Source: an uncultured Umboniibacter sp. (GTDB taxonomy: Bacteria; Pseudomonadota; Gammaproteobacteria; Pseudomonadales; DSM-25080). From it: 64,000 nucleotides of DNA. The stretch's first letter is position 1. Every line of letters starts with the position of its first letter. The notes under the pieces were generated by a model. It saw only the letters and a program-made list of their open reading frames with translations, was not told the DNA's origin and made no database searches. This document shows, one piece after another, positions 7,525 through 16,445 of this stretch. The stretch lies in contig NZ_CANMGY010000001.1 in NCBI RefSeq assembly GCF_947497555.1, positions 62,001 through 126,000 on the forward strand. Reading direction: 5' to 3'. A program made the translations under genes and the position numbers.

Positions 7525-9039
7525 ATGAGTTTGATCGCTGCCCAGAACTACCTAAATCAGGGTAATCTGCAAGCCGCGCATCGAGAGACTATGCGGATTA
7601 TTCAAGGTAATCCGCATGACCTCGAGGCGCTTCGAGTCCTGCTAGCCATTGCCTTAAAGTCTCGAAATTCACTCAAGATTGCGCAAATTCTAAATCAAAT
7701 AAATCGCCTTGACCCTTCTCAAGCAAGCCTCTTTGATGAAGCCCTGGCTTGGCACCAAATTCAACTCCCGCAATGGGCTATCACAGCCCTTAAGCAACTT
7801 AACCCCGAACGAATTACCCGTGCCAAGCTCAGCTCATCTGCGGCCAATCTGGCAACTCAGTATGACCAACATTCGCTGGGATTAGCACTAACAAAAAGAA
7901 CCGTTGTTCTCACTCCAAACAACGCCAATGCTCACTTCGAACTTGGCCGCAGCCTGGTGTTCAGCGGTGATTTCGAGGCCGGGCAGCAAAGTCTCATCGC
8001 CTCTCTGAACATTCAACCAGCGCATCCACTGGCATTACAACTACTGGCTACTCTGCCCAAAGCGTATTGGCCGCAAGACCTACTTCAGCAAATTGACAAC
8101 GCTATTGCAGAGGCTAGTCAGCTGGGTGATTTAAAGCGCTTACATGAGGGACGATATCGAGTTTTGGAAGACAAGGGCGCTTATACCCAAGCTTTTTCAG
8201 CTATTGAGACGGCAAATAACTTGCATCGTGAGCAGCTGGGTTCGCGTTTAACTGATCCAAGCGAAAAATTGTCATCAATCCTCACTACTTTTGATCAGCT
8301 CACCGTAACAACCCATACTTCACCGAGCGAGGCAACGCCGATATTTATTGTTGGCCTACCGAGGTCCGGCACTACGTTACTAGAACAGATATTATCGGGG
8401 CAGGATGAGATCCAGGCGCTGGGTGAATTACCTCAGTTGCCAGGCATTGTTGAACGCGCTATTCAACACGCGAAAGCTAACGAGTACGTTGTTAACAGCA
8501 GCTTAGTGGCCAAGCATTATCTTGAACAAACAGCTCCATTACGAACTAATTCCCATTACTTCGTTGATAAAATGCCGCTCAATTATCAACTCATTGGTTT
8601 TATCGCCCGCGCGCTCCCTAGCGCTAAAATCATTCATATCCGCCGGGACCCCATGGATGTATGTTTTGCCCAATATCGACAGATTTTCGCCGATAGTGCT
8701 CACGCGATGGACTACAGCTATTCACTCGAACATCTGGCAAGCTACCATCAATCCTTTAGCCAGCTAATGAATCAATGGGAACAACGATTCCCAAACCGAA
8801 TTTTCGACATTGCCTATGAGCAGCTGGTTACAGCGCCCAAAACTAGCTTAGCGTCTCTGAGCCAGTACCTAGGTATAGAGTTAGCGGCGGAGTGTCTAGA
8901 CCTTAGACTTAACGAACGAGCTGTTTCGACTGCGAGTGCGGGACAGATACGCGAACCGATTGGCGGCCAACACCTTGGTAGATGGCGACACTACGAAGCC
9001 GCCATGATGCCTCACCTGGCTAAGCTTTTGCGAGATTAG
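7525..9039 (+). CDS. TPR-sulfotransferase fusion protein
   Basis: A 504-residue protein. Residues 1-230 are helical tetratricopeptide-like repeats (for example the ANAHFELGRSLVFSGDFEAG unit). Residues 270-500 form a PAPS-dependent sulfotransferase domain: the 5'-phosphosulfate loop IFIVGLPRSGTTLLEQIL lies at 273-290, and the 3'-phosphate-binding motif IIHIRRDPMDVCFAQYRQ at about 369-386. Proteins with this architecture are common in marine proteobacteria and are presumed to sulfate proteins, glycans or lipids; the acceptor is not known. It has no signal peptide, so it acts in the cytoplasm. No sulfate-activation genes lie nearby. Confidence 0.85.
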   Translation: MSLIAAQNYLNQGNLQAAHRETMRIIQGNPHDLEALRVLLAIALKSRNSLKIAQILNQINRLDPSQASLFDEALAWHQIQLPQWAITALKQLNPERITRAKLSSSAANLATQYDQHSLGLALTKRTVVLTPNNANAHFELGRSLVFSGDFEAGQQSLIASLNIQPAHPLALQLLATLPKAYWPQDLLQQIDNAIAEASQLGDLKRLHEGRYRVLEDKGAYTQAFSAIETANNLHREQLGSRLTDPSEKLSSILTTFDQLTVTTHTSPSEATPIFIVGLPRSGTTLLEQILSGQDEIQALGELPQLPGIVERAIQHAKANEYVVNSSLVAKHYLEQTAPLRTNSHYFVDKMPLNYQLIGFIARALPSAKIIHIRRDPMDVCFAQYRQIFADSAHAMDYSYSLEHLASYHQSFSQLMNQWEQRFPNRIFDIAYEQLVTAPKTSLASLSQYLGIELAAECLDLRLNERAVSTASAGQIREPIGGQHLGRWRHYEAAMMPHLAKLLRD

Positions 9040-9114
9040 AGAGCAACTGGCGGTTTAACTGCTATCCTTTTTCTCTGTATAACGCGAATTTTTAGCGCTT
9101 AACGCAACGCATTA

Positions 9115-10965
9115 ATGCTGAATTTTCGACTCTTTGAGTTTAAGGCCTCCCGTCATATTGCTATGGAACATTTTCCGAACATTCAGCTTGCCAATTTTCT
9201 TAGCATCACCCTGTGGGCGTTAGTAAGCTTGGGATTGTTAGCGCTCACCTTCCGCTGTCGTCAATTATTGTATACTAACGTACTCGCTGTCCTAGTTTCG
9301 GGAGCGAGTCTAGCTGCCTGTTACTCATTAGCGGCGATGGATGCATTACTCATCGTTGCGTTGTTGTCTTCACTGTTACTTTTCGCCTTAGCCTACTGCT
9401 TGATTCGACTTTATTTTTCCCCCGATAGACTACCTCAAAGTTCTTGGATTAATACTAATAAGCGGGCGTATAATTTTCCCTCAGAAGCGATTCTGCCTCA
9501 GCTGTTGGAGCAATCTATATGTGGCGCCTATATCTTTGACCTAACTACTAAATCTCACGTCTTCGTCAACGCTCAGTATTCCAAGATTAGTGGTTATTCG
9601 TTGAACGACTTGAATACGCTAAAAGAGGGTTCTGGGCTGATTAATATTATTCATCCAGAGGATGCCACCGCAGTCAAAAAACATATCGAGGGGGCTATTG
9701 CTAACTCTAGTGAGGAGCACTGCGATCTGCACTATCGCTTTCGCCACAAAGACGGGAACTGGATACATTGTCTTTCACGGGATGTCGTAGTGAAAGACGA
9801 TAACGGCACCGCTAGTTTTCTAGTTGGTACCTTCGTTGATGTGACACAGCTCCACGAGGAGCATACCGAGCTAGAGAAATTGCAAATTCGCTACGCTGCA
9901 ACGTTCGAAGATGCACCTGTCGGCATTGCCCACGTCTCTCAACAGGGAAAATTCTTGAGGGCGAATAGAACGCTAAAGAATTTGCTTGGATATAGTGATT
10001 CTGAACTCGCAAACCTAACCTTTGCGGATATTACCCATCCCGACGACCTGCAAAAGGATTTCGATCTACTTAACTCGTTAATCGAGGGAGCTATTCCTCA
10101 GTACAAAGTCGATCAACGCTATTTTAATGCTCAGAACCAAGTCATTTGGATAGAGCTTACGGTAGCGGCAGTTCGCCAAGCCAACGGTGAAGTGAACTAT
10201 TTTATTAGTATTATGCGGGATATTACGCAAAGCCGACTCATTGCCCACGAACTCAAAGAGACCAATGCGGCATTCAAACGGTTTGTTAATTCGTCACCAT
10301 TTCTATTAGAGCAGCCTATTGAGGCTATTGGGGCGATGGCTACTCGCATTGAAAATAAGATCGTGCAACGTAAGATTGAGAAGGAATTACTCTTTATTGA
10401 TGAGTTAGCATCCATCTCAAAGGTTTCTGAGGAGCTCTCTACTCGACTCGACAATCTACTCGATTTAGTACGATTCAACCCGAATGTCATGTCGATAGAC
10501 TTCGAGTCTCTTGAGGAGATTATCAAGCTCAGCCGAAACGAGGCTGAATTTAACTCAAGCTATCCACGATGCAGGGTGAGCTGTGATAAAAATGTTTCCC
10601 TCCCCGTAAATAAAAGCGCCTTCGTCAAACTGATTGTCAATCTTTGCATCAATATTGAGCAAATGAGGCAACTACCTGATGCTCAACTGAGGGAGGTTAA
10701 AATTAATTGCTATCCGGAGGATTGGCATCAACGCGTGGTGGTAGAACTTCATTGCTCAGGCTTTCAGCTTACTCCCGAATTCAAGCAGCTGATGCTAAGA
10801 GCTTACGACTATCAGGATGAAAATCAGTTGGATGAAGTGGGGCTACGATTTGCGATTATTCGACAAATTGTACGAGCGCATCAAGGCCAATTAGAAGTTG
10901 GCTGTGATACTGATGATGGATTTAGCCTAACCATAATTCTGCCTGCTGGCATTACCCTGCCCTAA
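9115..10965 (+). CDS. PAS-domain protein with degenerate histidine-kinase core
   Basis: A 616-residue membrane protein. Residues 25-115 contain about three hydrophobic helices; two PAS/PAC modules follow at roughly 125-250 (HPEDATAV, YRFRHKDGNWIH) and 255-380 (FEDAPVGIAHV, HPDDLQKDF). The C-terminal 230 residues resemble a histidine kinase, but the H-box is not recognisable: where SHDLREPL is expected the sequence is SSPFLLEQPIEAIG, with no histidine. The N-box is NLCINIEQM, and the G2 region GLRFAIIRQIVRAHQGQLEV keeps only the outline. It is therefore probably a non-phosphorylating sensor or scaffold. An internal Met at residue 17 could be the true start; neither has a clear ribosome site. 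Confidence 0.78.
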   Translation: MLNFRLFEFKASRHIAMEHFPNIQLANFLSITLWALVSLGLLALTFRCRQLLYTNVLAVLVSGASLAACYSLAAMDALLIVALLSSLLLFALAYCLIRLYFSPDRLPQSSWINTNKRAYNFPSEAILPQLLEQSICGAYIFDLTTKSHVFVNAQYSKISGYSLNDLNTLKEGSGLINIIHPEDATAVKKHIEGAIANSSEEHCDLHYRFRHKDGNWIHCLSRDVVVKDDNGTASFLVGTFVDVTQLHEEHTELEKLQIRYAATFEDAPVGIAHVSQQGKFLRANRTLKNLLGYSDSELANLTFADITHPDDLQKDFDLLNSLIEGAIPQYKVDQRYFNAQNQVIWIELTVAAVRQANGEVNYFISIMRDITQSRLIAHELKETNAAFKRFVNSSPFLLEQPIEAIGAMATRIENKIVQRKIEKELLFIDELASISKVSEELSTRLDNLLDLVRFNPNVMSIDFESLEEIIKLSRNEAEFNSSYPRCRVSCDKNVSLPVNKSAFVKLIVNLCINIEQMRQLPDAQLREVKINCYPEDWHQRVVVELHCSGFQLTPEFKQLMLRAYDYQDENQLDEVGLRFAIIRQIVRAHQGQLEVGCDTDDGFSLTIILPAGITLP

Positions 10966-10974
10966 TAAATCAGT

Positions 10975-11003
10975 AACAGTCCGCGCTGAACACGCAGACT
11001 GTT
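10975..11003. terminator. hairpin between convergent genes
   Basis: AACAGTC at 10975-10981 pairs with GACTGTT at 10997-11003, with additional CGCG/CGC pairing inside. It sits in the 58-base gap between the convergent PAS-protein and DUF4136 genes and may stop transcription in both directions, although no T-run follows. Confidence 0.45.
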
Positions 11004-11023
11004 CCAGCCAACTTATCGTTAGT

Positions 11024-11590
11024 CTATTCGAATGGAATTTGACCGAATATGGTATCGACATACTGACGCACCACAACATCTAGTTCTTGCGGGGTCCAGT
11101 CGCGAACTGAACGCGTTCCCACTCCTCGCCACACGGCTTTGCCTTCCTTGGTACTGGCGATATCAATGATCAACGAACCCTCAGTATATTGACTGACATC
11201 TACGGACTGTGAAGGATAACCCATGTAGCCGCGATGGTAGGGGGCATAGCCGTATGACCCATAGAAACCATAACTATTGTTGTAACTGGTGACGCGAGTT
11301 TTGTCTTGGGTTGTAACATGAAAACTGACAAGCGCATCGGCCTCGTCACGTGATACCTGCGTCAAGCCTTTAGCTGTCAACGATGCAGCGATATCCGTTC
11401 GAATTCGCTCATCTAAAAGCGGGTTAGTGGGAACGCCAATGACTTCCACGGCATCGGGAATAATATAAAAGGTTTCTAGCGTCTGAAAATCGAAATTTGG
11501 GTCGTAATCCATATTGACGCGAGGAAGTGTGGTGCAAGCGGATAGGACAACCGCACTTATTAACGAAAAAACGAGGCGCAAGCATTTCAT
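11024..11590 (-). CDS. DUF4136 family lipoprotein
   Basis: A 188-residue lipoprotein. The signal sequence ends in the lipobox VLSAC, so Cys19 should be lipidated. The body matches DUF4136: an N-terminal YDPNFDFQTLETFYI segment, a middle domain with ALVSFHV, and a C-terminal EGSLIIDIASTKEGKAVWRGVG block. Between them is a Tyr/Gly-rich stretch (about residues 105-130) that is probably flexible. Family members are periplasm-facing lipoproteins of unknown role. The frame is open to 11641, but ATG at 11590 has a GGAGAAAATCTT ribosome site and begins the signal peptide. Confidence 0.85.
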   Translation of the reverse strand: MKCLRLVFSLISAVVLSACTTLPRVNMDYDPNFDFQTLETFYIIPDAVEVIGVPTNPLLDERIRTDIAASLTAKGLTQVSRDEADALVSFHVTTQDKTRVTSYNNSYGFYGSYGYAPYHRGYMGYPSQSVDVSQYTEGSLIIDIASTKEGKAVWRGVGTRSVRDWTPQELDVVVRQYVDTIFGQIPFE

Positions 11591-11795
11591 AAGATTTTCT
11601 CCATTGGTTGATAGTTGAGCTGTTATTACAACCGGACACACTCAAGCAAACTTTTAGCTTCGCAAGTTATATCATGGTTATTCGTTTGAGTTAACTTTTC
11701 GATCATTCAGACATTCGAACTAACCTCCTCTCGGTTTATTCGACTTGATAGCGCGGGCAAAACAGGAAATAGTGGACTAAAAAGGACAACTCAAC

Positions 11796-13103
11796 ATGAA
11801 TTCAATATTAGCCACCGCACTTCACCTCCCCTGTGGAGTAGCGATACCTAATCGTATTGCCAAAGCAGCCATGACCGAAGGTCTTGCCGACCCAGCAGGA
11901 ATACCTACCCAAGAACTTTCTAATCTGTATCGGGTTTGGTCTGAGGGAGGTGCTGGCCTCCTGCTATCGGGGAATATTCAAATTGATAGCCAACACCTAG
12001 AGCGCCCCGGAAATGTCATTATTCAAGGCACGGCATCCGCGGAGTTAAAGCGCGCCCTGAGTGAATGGGCTGCAGCGGCTACCGTTAATGGCAATCAATT
12101 TTGGGCGCAAATCAGTCATGCAGGACGACAGACGCAAAAAAATATCAACGCCAAACCAAAGGCTCCCTCAGCAGTTAAGCTTGGGATCCCTGGCGGCCAG
12201 TTTGGCGAACCTGTGCCAATGAGCTTAGAAGAGATCGAAGCCGCAATTCAAGGTTATGCGCACGCTGCCAAGGTGGTGGTAGAGGCGGGCTTCACAGGTA
12301 TTCAAATTCACGCCGCTCACGGCTACCTCATCTCGCAATTTCTGAGTCCACGAAGCAATCAGCGCGACGATCAGTATGGCGGCTCACTGGAAAATCGCGC
12401 CCGTTTTCTTTTGGCGGTTGTAGCTGCAACGCGCGCAGCGGTAGGCCCTGAAATCCCTGTAGCCGTTAAGTTAAACAGCGCTGATTTCCAAAAGGGTGGT
12501 TTTAACTTCGAAGATAGCCTTGTAGTACTGAAATGGTTAGAAGCGGCCTCGGTTGATCTAGTTGAGATCTCTGGTGGCACCTACGAGCAACCTAAACTAC
12601 TGGGCATCCAAGGTATTGAGGACGAGGAACCGCAGCAGGTTAATGCCTCCACCCAAGCAAGAGAAGCCTATTTCGTTGACTTTGCCAAAGCCATGCAGTC
12701 GGAGGTAAACATCCCGCTTATGGTCACTGGGGGCTTCCGAAAACGTGCGGTAATGGAGTCTGCCCTAGCAGACGGCAGCGCTGATATCATTGGCTTAGGG
12801 CGCCCACTCTGTGTAGTGGCCGATGCGCCGAATCAACTCCTCGCGGGGCGAGAGGAGCTAGATCGTTTTGAACAATCGCTTTCGCTACTTCCACCCGCGC
12901 TAAAATTTCTAGAACGCGTAACCGCTATTCGAGCCATAGCTAGCTTTGCAGTTCAGTATTGGTACTACCGTCAGATCGCCGCCATTGGCGAAAATAGCGC
13001 TGCGGATGAGAATTTAAGTGTGTGGGCGGCTACGAAGTGGCTACTCAAGCTGCAAAGTGATTGGCTAAAACAGCGAAAAGCGCTGCTAGCTAGATCGGCT
13101 TAG
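11796..13103 (+). CDS. NADH:flavin oxidoreductase, old yellow enzyme family
   Basis: A 435-residue FMN-dependent TIM-barrel enzyme. Visible family motifs are QISHAGRQT, IHAAHGYLISQFLSPRSNQRDDQYGGSLENR (active-site His plus FMN-binding loop), VKLNSADF, and the phosphate-binding VTGGFRKRAVMESAL with IGLGRPLC. Such enzymes reduce activated C=C bonds of enones or related substrates using NAD(P)H. A C-terminal extension of about 75 residues (from residue 360), helical and rich in Trp/Tyr (VQYWYYRQI), is common in one branch of the family. It lacks the Fe-S and FAD domains of 2,4-dienoyl-CoA reductase. It is a single-gene unit; the substrate is unknown. Confidence 0.88.
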   Translation: MNSILATALHLPCGVAIPNRIAKAAMTEGLADPAGIPTQELSNLYRVWSEGGAGLLLSGNIQIDSQHLERPGNVIIQGTASAELKRALSEWAAAATVNGNQFWAQISHAGRQTQKNINAKPKAPSAVKLGIPGGQFGEPVPMSLEEIEAAIQGYAHAAKVVVEAGFTGIQIHAAHGYLISQFLSPRSNQRDDQYGGSLENRARFLLAVVAATRAAVGPEIPVAVKLNSADFQKGGFNFEDSLVVLKWLEAASVDLVEISGGTYEQPKLLGIQGIEDEEPQQVNASTQAREAYFVDFAKAMQSEVNIPLMVTGGFRKRAVMESALADGSADIIGLGRPLCVVADAPNQLLAGREELDRFEQSLSLLPPALKFLERVTAIRAIASFAVQYWYYRQIAAIGENSAADENLSVWAATKWLLKLQSDWLKQRKALLARSA

Positions 13104-13125
13104 CGGAGTTGATATGGCGTAACGT

Positions 13126-13152
13126 AAAAGGGCGAATCTCAATGATTCGCCC
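13126..13152 (-). terminator. intrinsic terminator for htpX transcript
   Basis: On the minus strand GGGCGAATC, a five-base loop and GATTCGCCC form a 9-bp stem followed by TTTTACG, 31 bases after the htpX stop codon. The same stem also lies 26 bases after the convergent oxidoreductase gene. Confidence 0.75.
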
Positions 13153-13183
13153 TGTAGGTTGGTTCGTTTCTCAGCCTCTCAGT

Positions 13184-14059
13184 TTAAGAACGATAGGCCT
13201 CGGCATTAAGCGCAGCAATGCGCTTATCTAACGGCGGATGGCTCATTAACAGTTCAGTGAGCGTCTTCTTGCCGTTGATTCCAAACGCTAAGAGCGTGTT
13301 GTCTAATTGTGACTCTTGGCTTGTCTTTAAACGCTGCAGTGCCGCAACCATCTTTTCCTTCCCAACCAATGATGCTGCTCCCGCATCGGCGTGGAATTCA
13401 CGGTGACGGCTATACCACATTGTTAGGAAGCTAGCGAAGAACCCAAGCACCAACTCAAGCACCATGGTGACGCCGAAGTAGACTAGCCAGTTGGTTCCCC
13501 CCTGCTGACCATTTCCATTCGACGCCACCATATTCGCGACAATTCGAGCCAAAAACATCACAAAGGTATTCACCACACCTTGCATCAGCGTCATGGTAAC
13601 CATGTCACCGTTGGCGATATGACTCACTTCATGGGCAAGAACTGCCTCCGCTTCATCCTGAGTCATCGCTCGTAATAAACCCGTGGATACGGCTACCAGA
13701 GAATCATTTCGCTTCGCGCCGGTTGCGAAGGCATTGATATCAGGAGCGTCGTAAATGGCGACGGTCGGCATGCCAATTCCGGCCTGTTGAGCTTGATGCT
13801 CGACCGTTCGTAACAACCAACGTTCAGTTTCATTGCTGGGCGACTGAATGACTTGTCCGCGCACCGAACGAAGGGCCATCGACTTCGACATTAACAGCGA
13901 GATAAAGGCTCCACCGAAGCCGAATACCGCGGCCAAGATCAATAGACCAGATAGACTTCCTCGCTGCAGATCTGTGGTTGCGTAGATGATATTTAAAACC
14001 AAACTGAGTAATAGAATTACCGCTAGGTTGGTGGCAAGAAATAGTGCAGTACGTTTCAT
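13184..14059 (-). CDS. htpX: membrane zinc protease HtpX
   Basis: A 291-residue M48 peptidase of the inner membrane that degrades misfolded membrane proteins together with FtsH in envelope stress. Two N-terminal transmembrane helices (about 5-25 and 35-57) precede the cytosolic zinc site [10 protein letters not shown] (His143, Glu144, His147), with two further hydrophobic segments at about 160-215. The FATG and [11 protein letters not shown] blocks and the [11 protein letters not shown] motif carrying the third zinc ligand are present. Length and motifs match E. coli HtpX. The ribosome site is GAGGTAACG. CpxR control is typical elsewhere but no CpxR box is obvious here. Confidence 0.96.
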   Translation of the reverse strand: MKRTALFLATNLAVILLLSLVLNIIYATTDLQRGSLSGLLILAAVFGFGGAFISLLMSKSMALRSVRGQVIQSPSNETERWLLRTVEHQAQQAGIGMPTVAIYDAPDINAFATGAKRNDSLVAVSTGLLRAMTQDEAEAVLAHEVSHIANGDMVTMTLMQGVVNTFVMFLARIVANMVASNGNGQQGGTNWLVYFGVTMVLELVLGFFASFLTMWYSRHREFHADAGAASLVGKEKMVAALQRLKTSQESQLDNTLLAFGINGKKTLTELLMSHPPLDKRIAALNAEAYRS

Positions 14060-14161
14060 CGTTACCTCAAATTATTACTGATGACCGTTGTTGAAGAATA
14101 CCTTCAGACGTTACAAGTTAGCGCCAAATCAACGCCCGCATCATTAGGAATAATGCGGATG

Positions 14162-14602
14162 TTATTCAGCGGCTTTGGTCGCCTGCCAAGCGGTTGCCTG
14201 CCAACTTCCATCCCGCTTAATCAGGACCCCAGTATTAAAGTAGCGCTGCGCCGGCTCGGATGATTCAGCTGACTCGTAGAGTGTGAGCTCAAACGTTAAT
14301 ATCACGGCTTCGCCCAGACTTCTGACGGTAACATTCTCTGCGCCGTACCAGGCTGAACTCTCCTGTTCAGGTGCTGTACTGCTGCGCATCCCATCGATGA
14401 TGGTGGACTTGCCAAAGCGGGTGCCGGAGGAGCTGGTGTAAATGAGGTCGCTCGCCCAGAATTCATCATGAACTTCTACGTCATTAACACCACTAAGAAA
14501 CCAATTTAAGCGATCTTCCACCTCGCTTTCCAACGAAGCATTTGCGCCACCTGCCAGGAGAAGTAATGAGAGAGCTAGTGAATATTTGATGCTTTTGTAC
14601 AT
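14162..14602 (-). CDS. exported NTF2/SnoaL-like protein
   Basis: A 146-residue protein with a signal peptide of about 22 residues (ending GGANAS). The remainder looks like an NTF2-like cone fold of the DUF4440/SnoaL kind: ESEVEDRLNWFLSGVNDVEVHDEFWASDLIYTSSSGTRFGKS region and later RYFNTGVLIKRDGSWQATAWQATKA. Such domains bind small ligands or act as accessory enzymes; nothing in the sequence fixes the role. It lies between htpX and the DsrE-like gene, all on the minus strand, 24 bases after the DsrE gene stop, and is likely co-transcribed with it. Confidence 0.75.
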   Translation of the reverse strand: MYKSIKYSLALSLLLLAGGANASLESEVEDRLNWFLSGVNDVEVHDEFWASDLIYTSSSGTRFGKSTIIDGMRSSTAPEQESSAWYGAENVTVRSLGEAVILTFELTLYESAESSEPAQRYFNTGVLIKRDGSWQATAWQATKAAE

Positions 14603-14626
14603 AGTAATTTCGCCCTACTTAATAGC

Positions 14627-15148
14627 TTAAAACGGATTTAAGGTGTAATGGTCCTGCTGAAGTTGAGCATGAGCCGCCATCGCCGAAACTGCCATTTCAA
14701 CACCCGGGATTAATTGCTCTTGCGTCACTCCTAGATGAGTCGCGGATTGACCACAGACGATGACGCGAACACCTTGTTCAATCAGCGCAGTAATCAATGG
14801 TGCAGAACCATTATTTTCTCCCGACCTTTCTTTATAAGCCTCCTCGCGTTGGACATCGTAACTAGCCGCGCCATGCACCACCACTGCAAGTTGAATGCGA
14901 TCTTCGGTTACTCCGTGTGCAAGCAACATATTATTGAGTCTGGCCGCGGAGTTGATGTATCGAGAAAAACTGCCCTGTTCTGCACCATTACCCACATCGA
15001 ACGCTACACGAAAACTTACATCGCTCTCGATGGGTTGAGCTAACTCGATATCGTAATAGCGGCCGAACCCTTCGATGGGACCCGCTACTGAGGGTAAACT
15101 TAGCGTTAACATAAGGGCTACGGCTAAGGTATTGTAGACAAGCTTCAT
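14627..15148 (-). CDS. exported DsrE/DsrF-like protein
   Basis: A 173-residue protein with a signal peptide ending LPSVAGP and a DsrE-like sulfur-relay fold: VSFRVAFDVG, RLNNMLLAHGV, LAVVVHGAASYDV, LIEQGVRVIVCGQSATHLGV and a C-terminal VEMAVSAMAAHAQLQ helix. The single conserved Cys in IVCGQSA is where DsrE proteins carry persulfide. Periplasmic DsrE-like proteins of this length are common and uncharacterised. Of three overlapping start codons, ATG at 15148 is chosen because AGGAG lies five bases upstream. Confidence 0.8.
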   Translation of the reverse strand: MKLVYNTLAVALMLTLSLPSVAGPIEGFGRYYDIELAQPIESDVSFRVAFDVGNGAEQGSFSRYINSAARLNNMLLAHGVTEDRIQLAVVVHGAASYDVQREEAYKERSGENNGSAPLITALIEQGVRVIVCGQSATHLGVTQEQLIPGVEMAVSAMAAHAQLQQDHYTLNPF

Positions 15149-15258
15149 CATCACTCCTAAGTTCTTTCAAGCTTTATGATTTCGACATTAGTGTATCGCG
15201 CTCTGACAGCAAATCCTATTTGGTATTCTAATTAGATTTTGATGGGAGACTAGTGGGT

Positions 15259-15291
15259 AAAAAAAAGCGCCAACCAGAATCTGATTGACGC
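15259..15291 (-). terminator. strong intrinsic terminator
   Basis: On the minus strand, arms at 15291-15281 and 15277-15267 form an 11-bp stem (with two G-U pairs) around an AUU loop, followed directly by eight T residues. It lies about 210 bases beyond the end of yghU. The interval 15149-15502 otherwise holds no gene I can support; a small RNA or long yghU 3' untranslated region ending here is possible. Confidence 0.75.
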
Positions 15292-15502
15292 AAGGAGCCT
15301 GAATGAAACTGAGGGACGTTGTTAAAACTTAGCCCGAAGCAATCCTTGCTTCACCTGATACAAAGAGGCAATCCATACCTCATCGTTTAATTATCTTAAA
15401 CTAATGCGCTAACTCGAACCCATAGCCAATCACCTACAAAAGCATCAAAAAGATTGCTTAGTCTGCTATCACTGCAGTTAATTACACGAAGCTGATCACT
15501 AT

Positions 15503-16339
15503 TTACTTAAAATCCGCTGCACTATGTCTCTCTAGAACTCGAGTTGCTTCGTCACCCCAAGCTCGATTGACGCGTGTGCCACGCTGAACCGCTGGTCGAC
15601 CCGAGATTTCATCCGCCCAACGCTTTACGTTAACGTATTCATGCACACTCAGGAACTCCGCTGCACTATATAGACCGCCTTGAACTAGTACGCCATACCA
15701 CGGCCAGATCGCCATATCCGCGATGGTGTATTCATCACCACACATAAATTGATTAGCGGCTAAATGCTTATCTAGCACGTCAAGCTGACGTTTTACTTCC
15801 AGCGTATAACGGTCAATAGGATACTGAAATTTTTCCGGTGCATAGGCATAGAAATGACCAAAGCCACCGCCTAGGAATGGTGCACTCCCCATCTGCCACA
15901 TTAGCCAACTTAAGCACTGAGCGCGCTGTTGGCTATCTGTTGGGATAAACGCTCCGAATTTTTCAGCAAGGTGAATCATCATGGCACCCGATTCAAAAAT
16001 ACGAAACGGCTCGTCGCCGCTTTGATCAACCAGAGCAGGTATTTTTGAATTAGGATTGATCGATACGAAATCCGAACCAAACTGTTCGCCTTCCATAATA
16101 TTTACCGTGTAGGCATCGTACTCAGCTTCACGGTGACCGGCTTCTAACAGCTCTTCAAAAAGTACGGTCACCTTCACACCGTTTGGCGTGGCGAGGGAGT
16201 ACAGCTGAAATGGGTTGTCTCCCTGCGGGAGTTCAGATTCATGAGTCGCACCCGAAACTGGCCGATTAATACTCGCAAACTTACCACCATTTCCAGCATC
16301 CCACTGCCAGATCTTTGGGGGGGTATAAGTGTCACTCAT
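15503..16339 (-). CDS. yghU: glutathione transferase, YghU type
   Basis: A 278-residue glutathione transferase of the Nu/YghU class, which uses glutathione disulphide or two glutathiones and has disulphide-bond reductase and peroxidase activity. The YghU-specific N-terminal extension (PPKIWQWDAGNGGKFASINRP) is present, followed by the thioredoxin domain with LYSLATPNGVKVTVLFEELLEAG and NPNSKIPAL, then the helical domain with MCGDEYTIADMAIWPWYG (N-capping box Asp). The N-P-F-Q-L-Y region leading to TPNG aligns with the active-site Thr/Asn of the class. Cytoplasmic, single-gene unit; AAGGA ribosome site. Confidence 0.93.
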   Translation of the reverse strand: MSDTYTPPKIWQWDAGNGGKFASINRPVSGATHESELPQGDNPFQLYSLATPNGVKVTVLFEELLEAGHREAEYDAYTVNIMEGEQFGSDFVSINPNSKIPALVDQSGDEPFRIFESGAMMIHLAEKFGAFIPTDSQQRAQCLSWLMWQMGSAPFLGGGFGHFYAYAPEKFQYPIDRYTLEVKRQLDVLDKHLAANQFMCGDEYTIADMAIWPWYGVLVQGGLYSAAEFLSVHEYVNVKRWADEISGRPAVQRGTRVNRAWGDEATRVLERHSAADFK

Positions 16340-16445
16340 AACGTTGATTCCTTCTCGATTAGTGATAGCAACATAAGGGTTGAGCGTGAAGAGTTAAAGG
16401 GTCTCTACGGTAATTCCTTAGCAATACCTATGCGTATTGCGCAAT

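Noticed and set aside
14134-14156. CCGCAT/ATGCGG hairpin between htpX and the SnoaL-like gene
   Set aside because: The stem is interrupted by a mismatch and lacks a T-run; too weak to list as a terminator.
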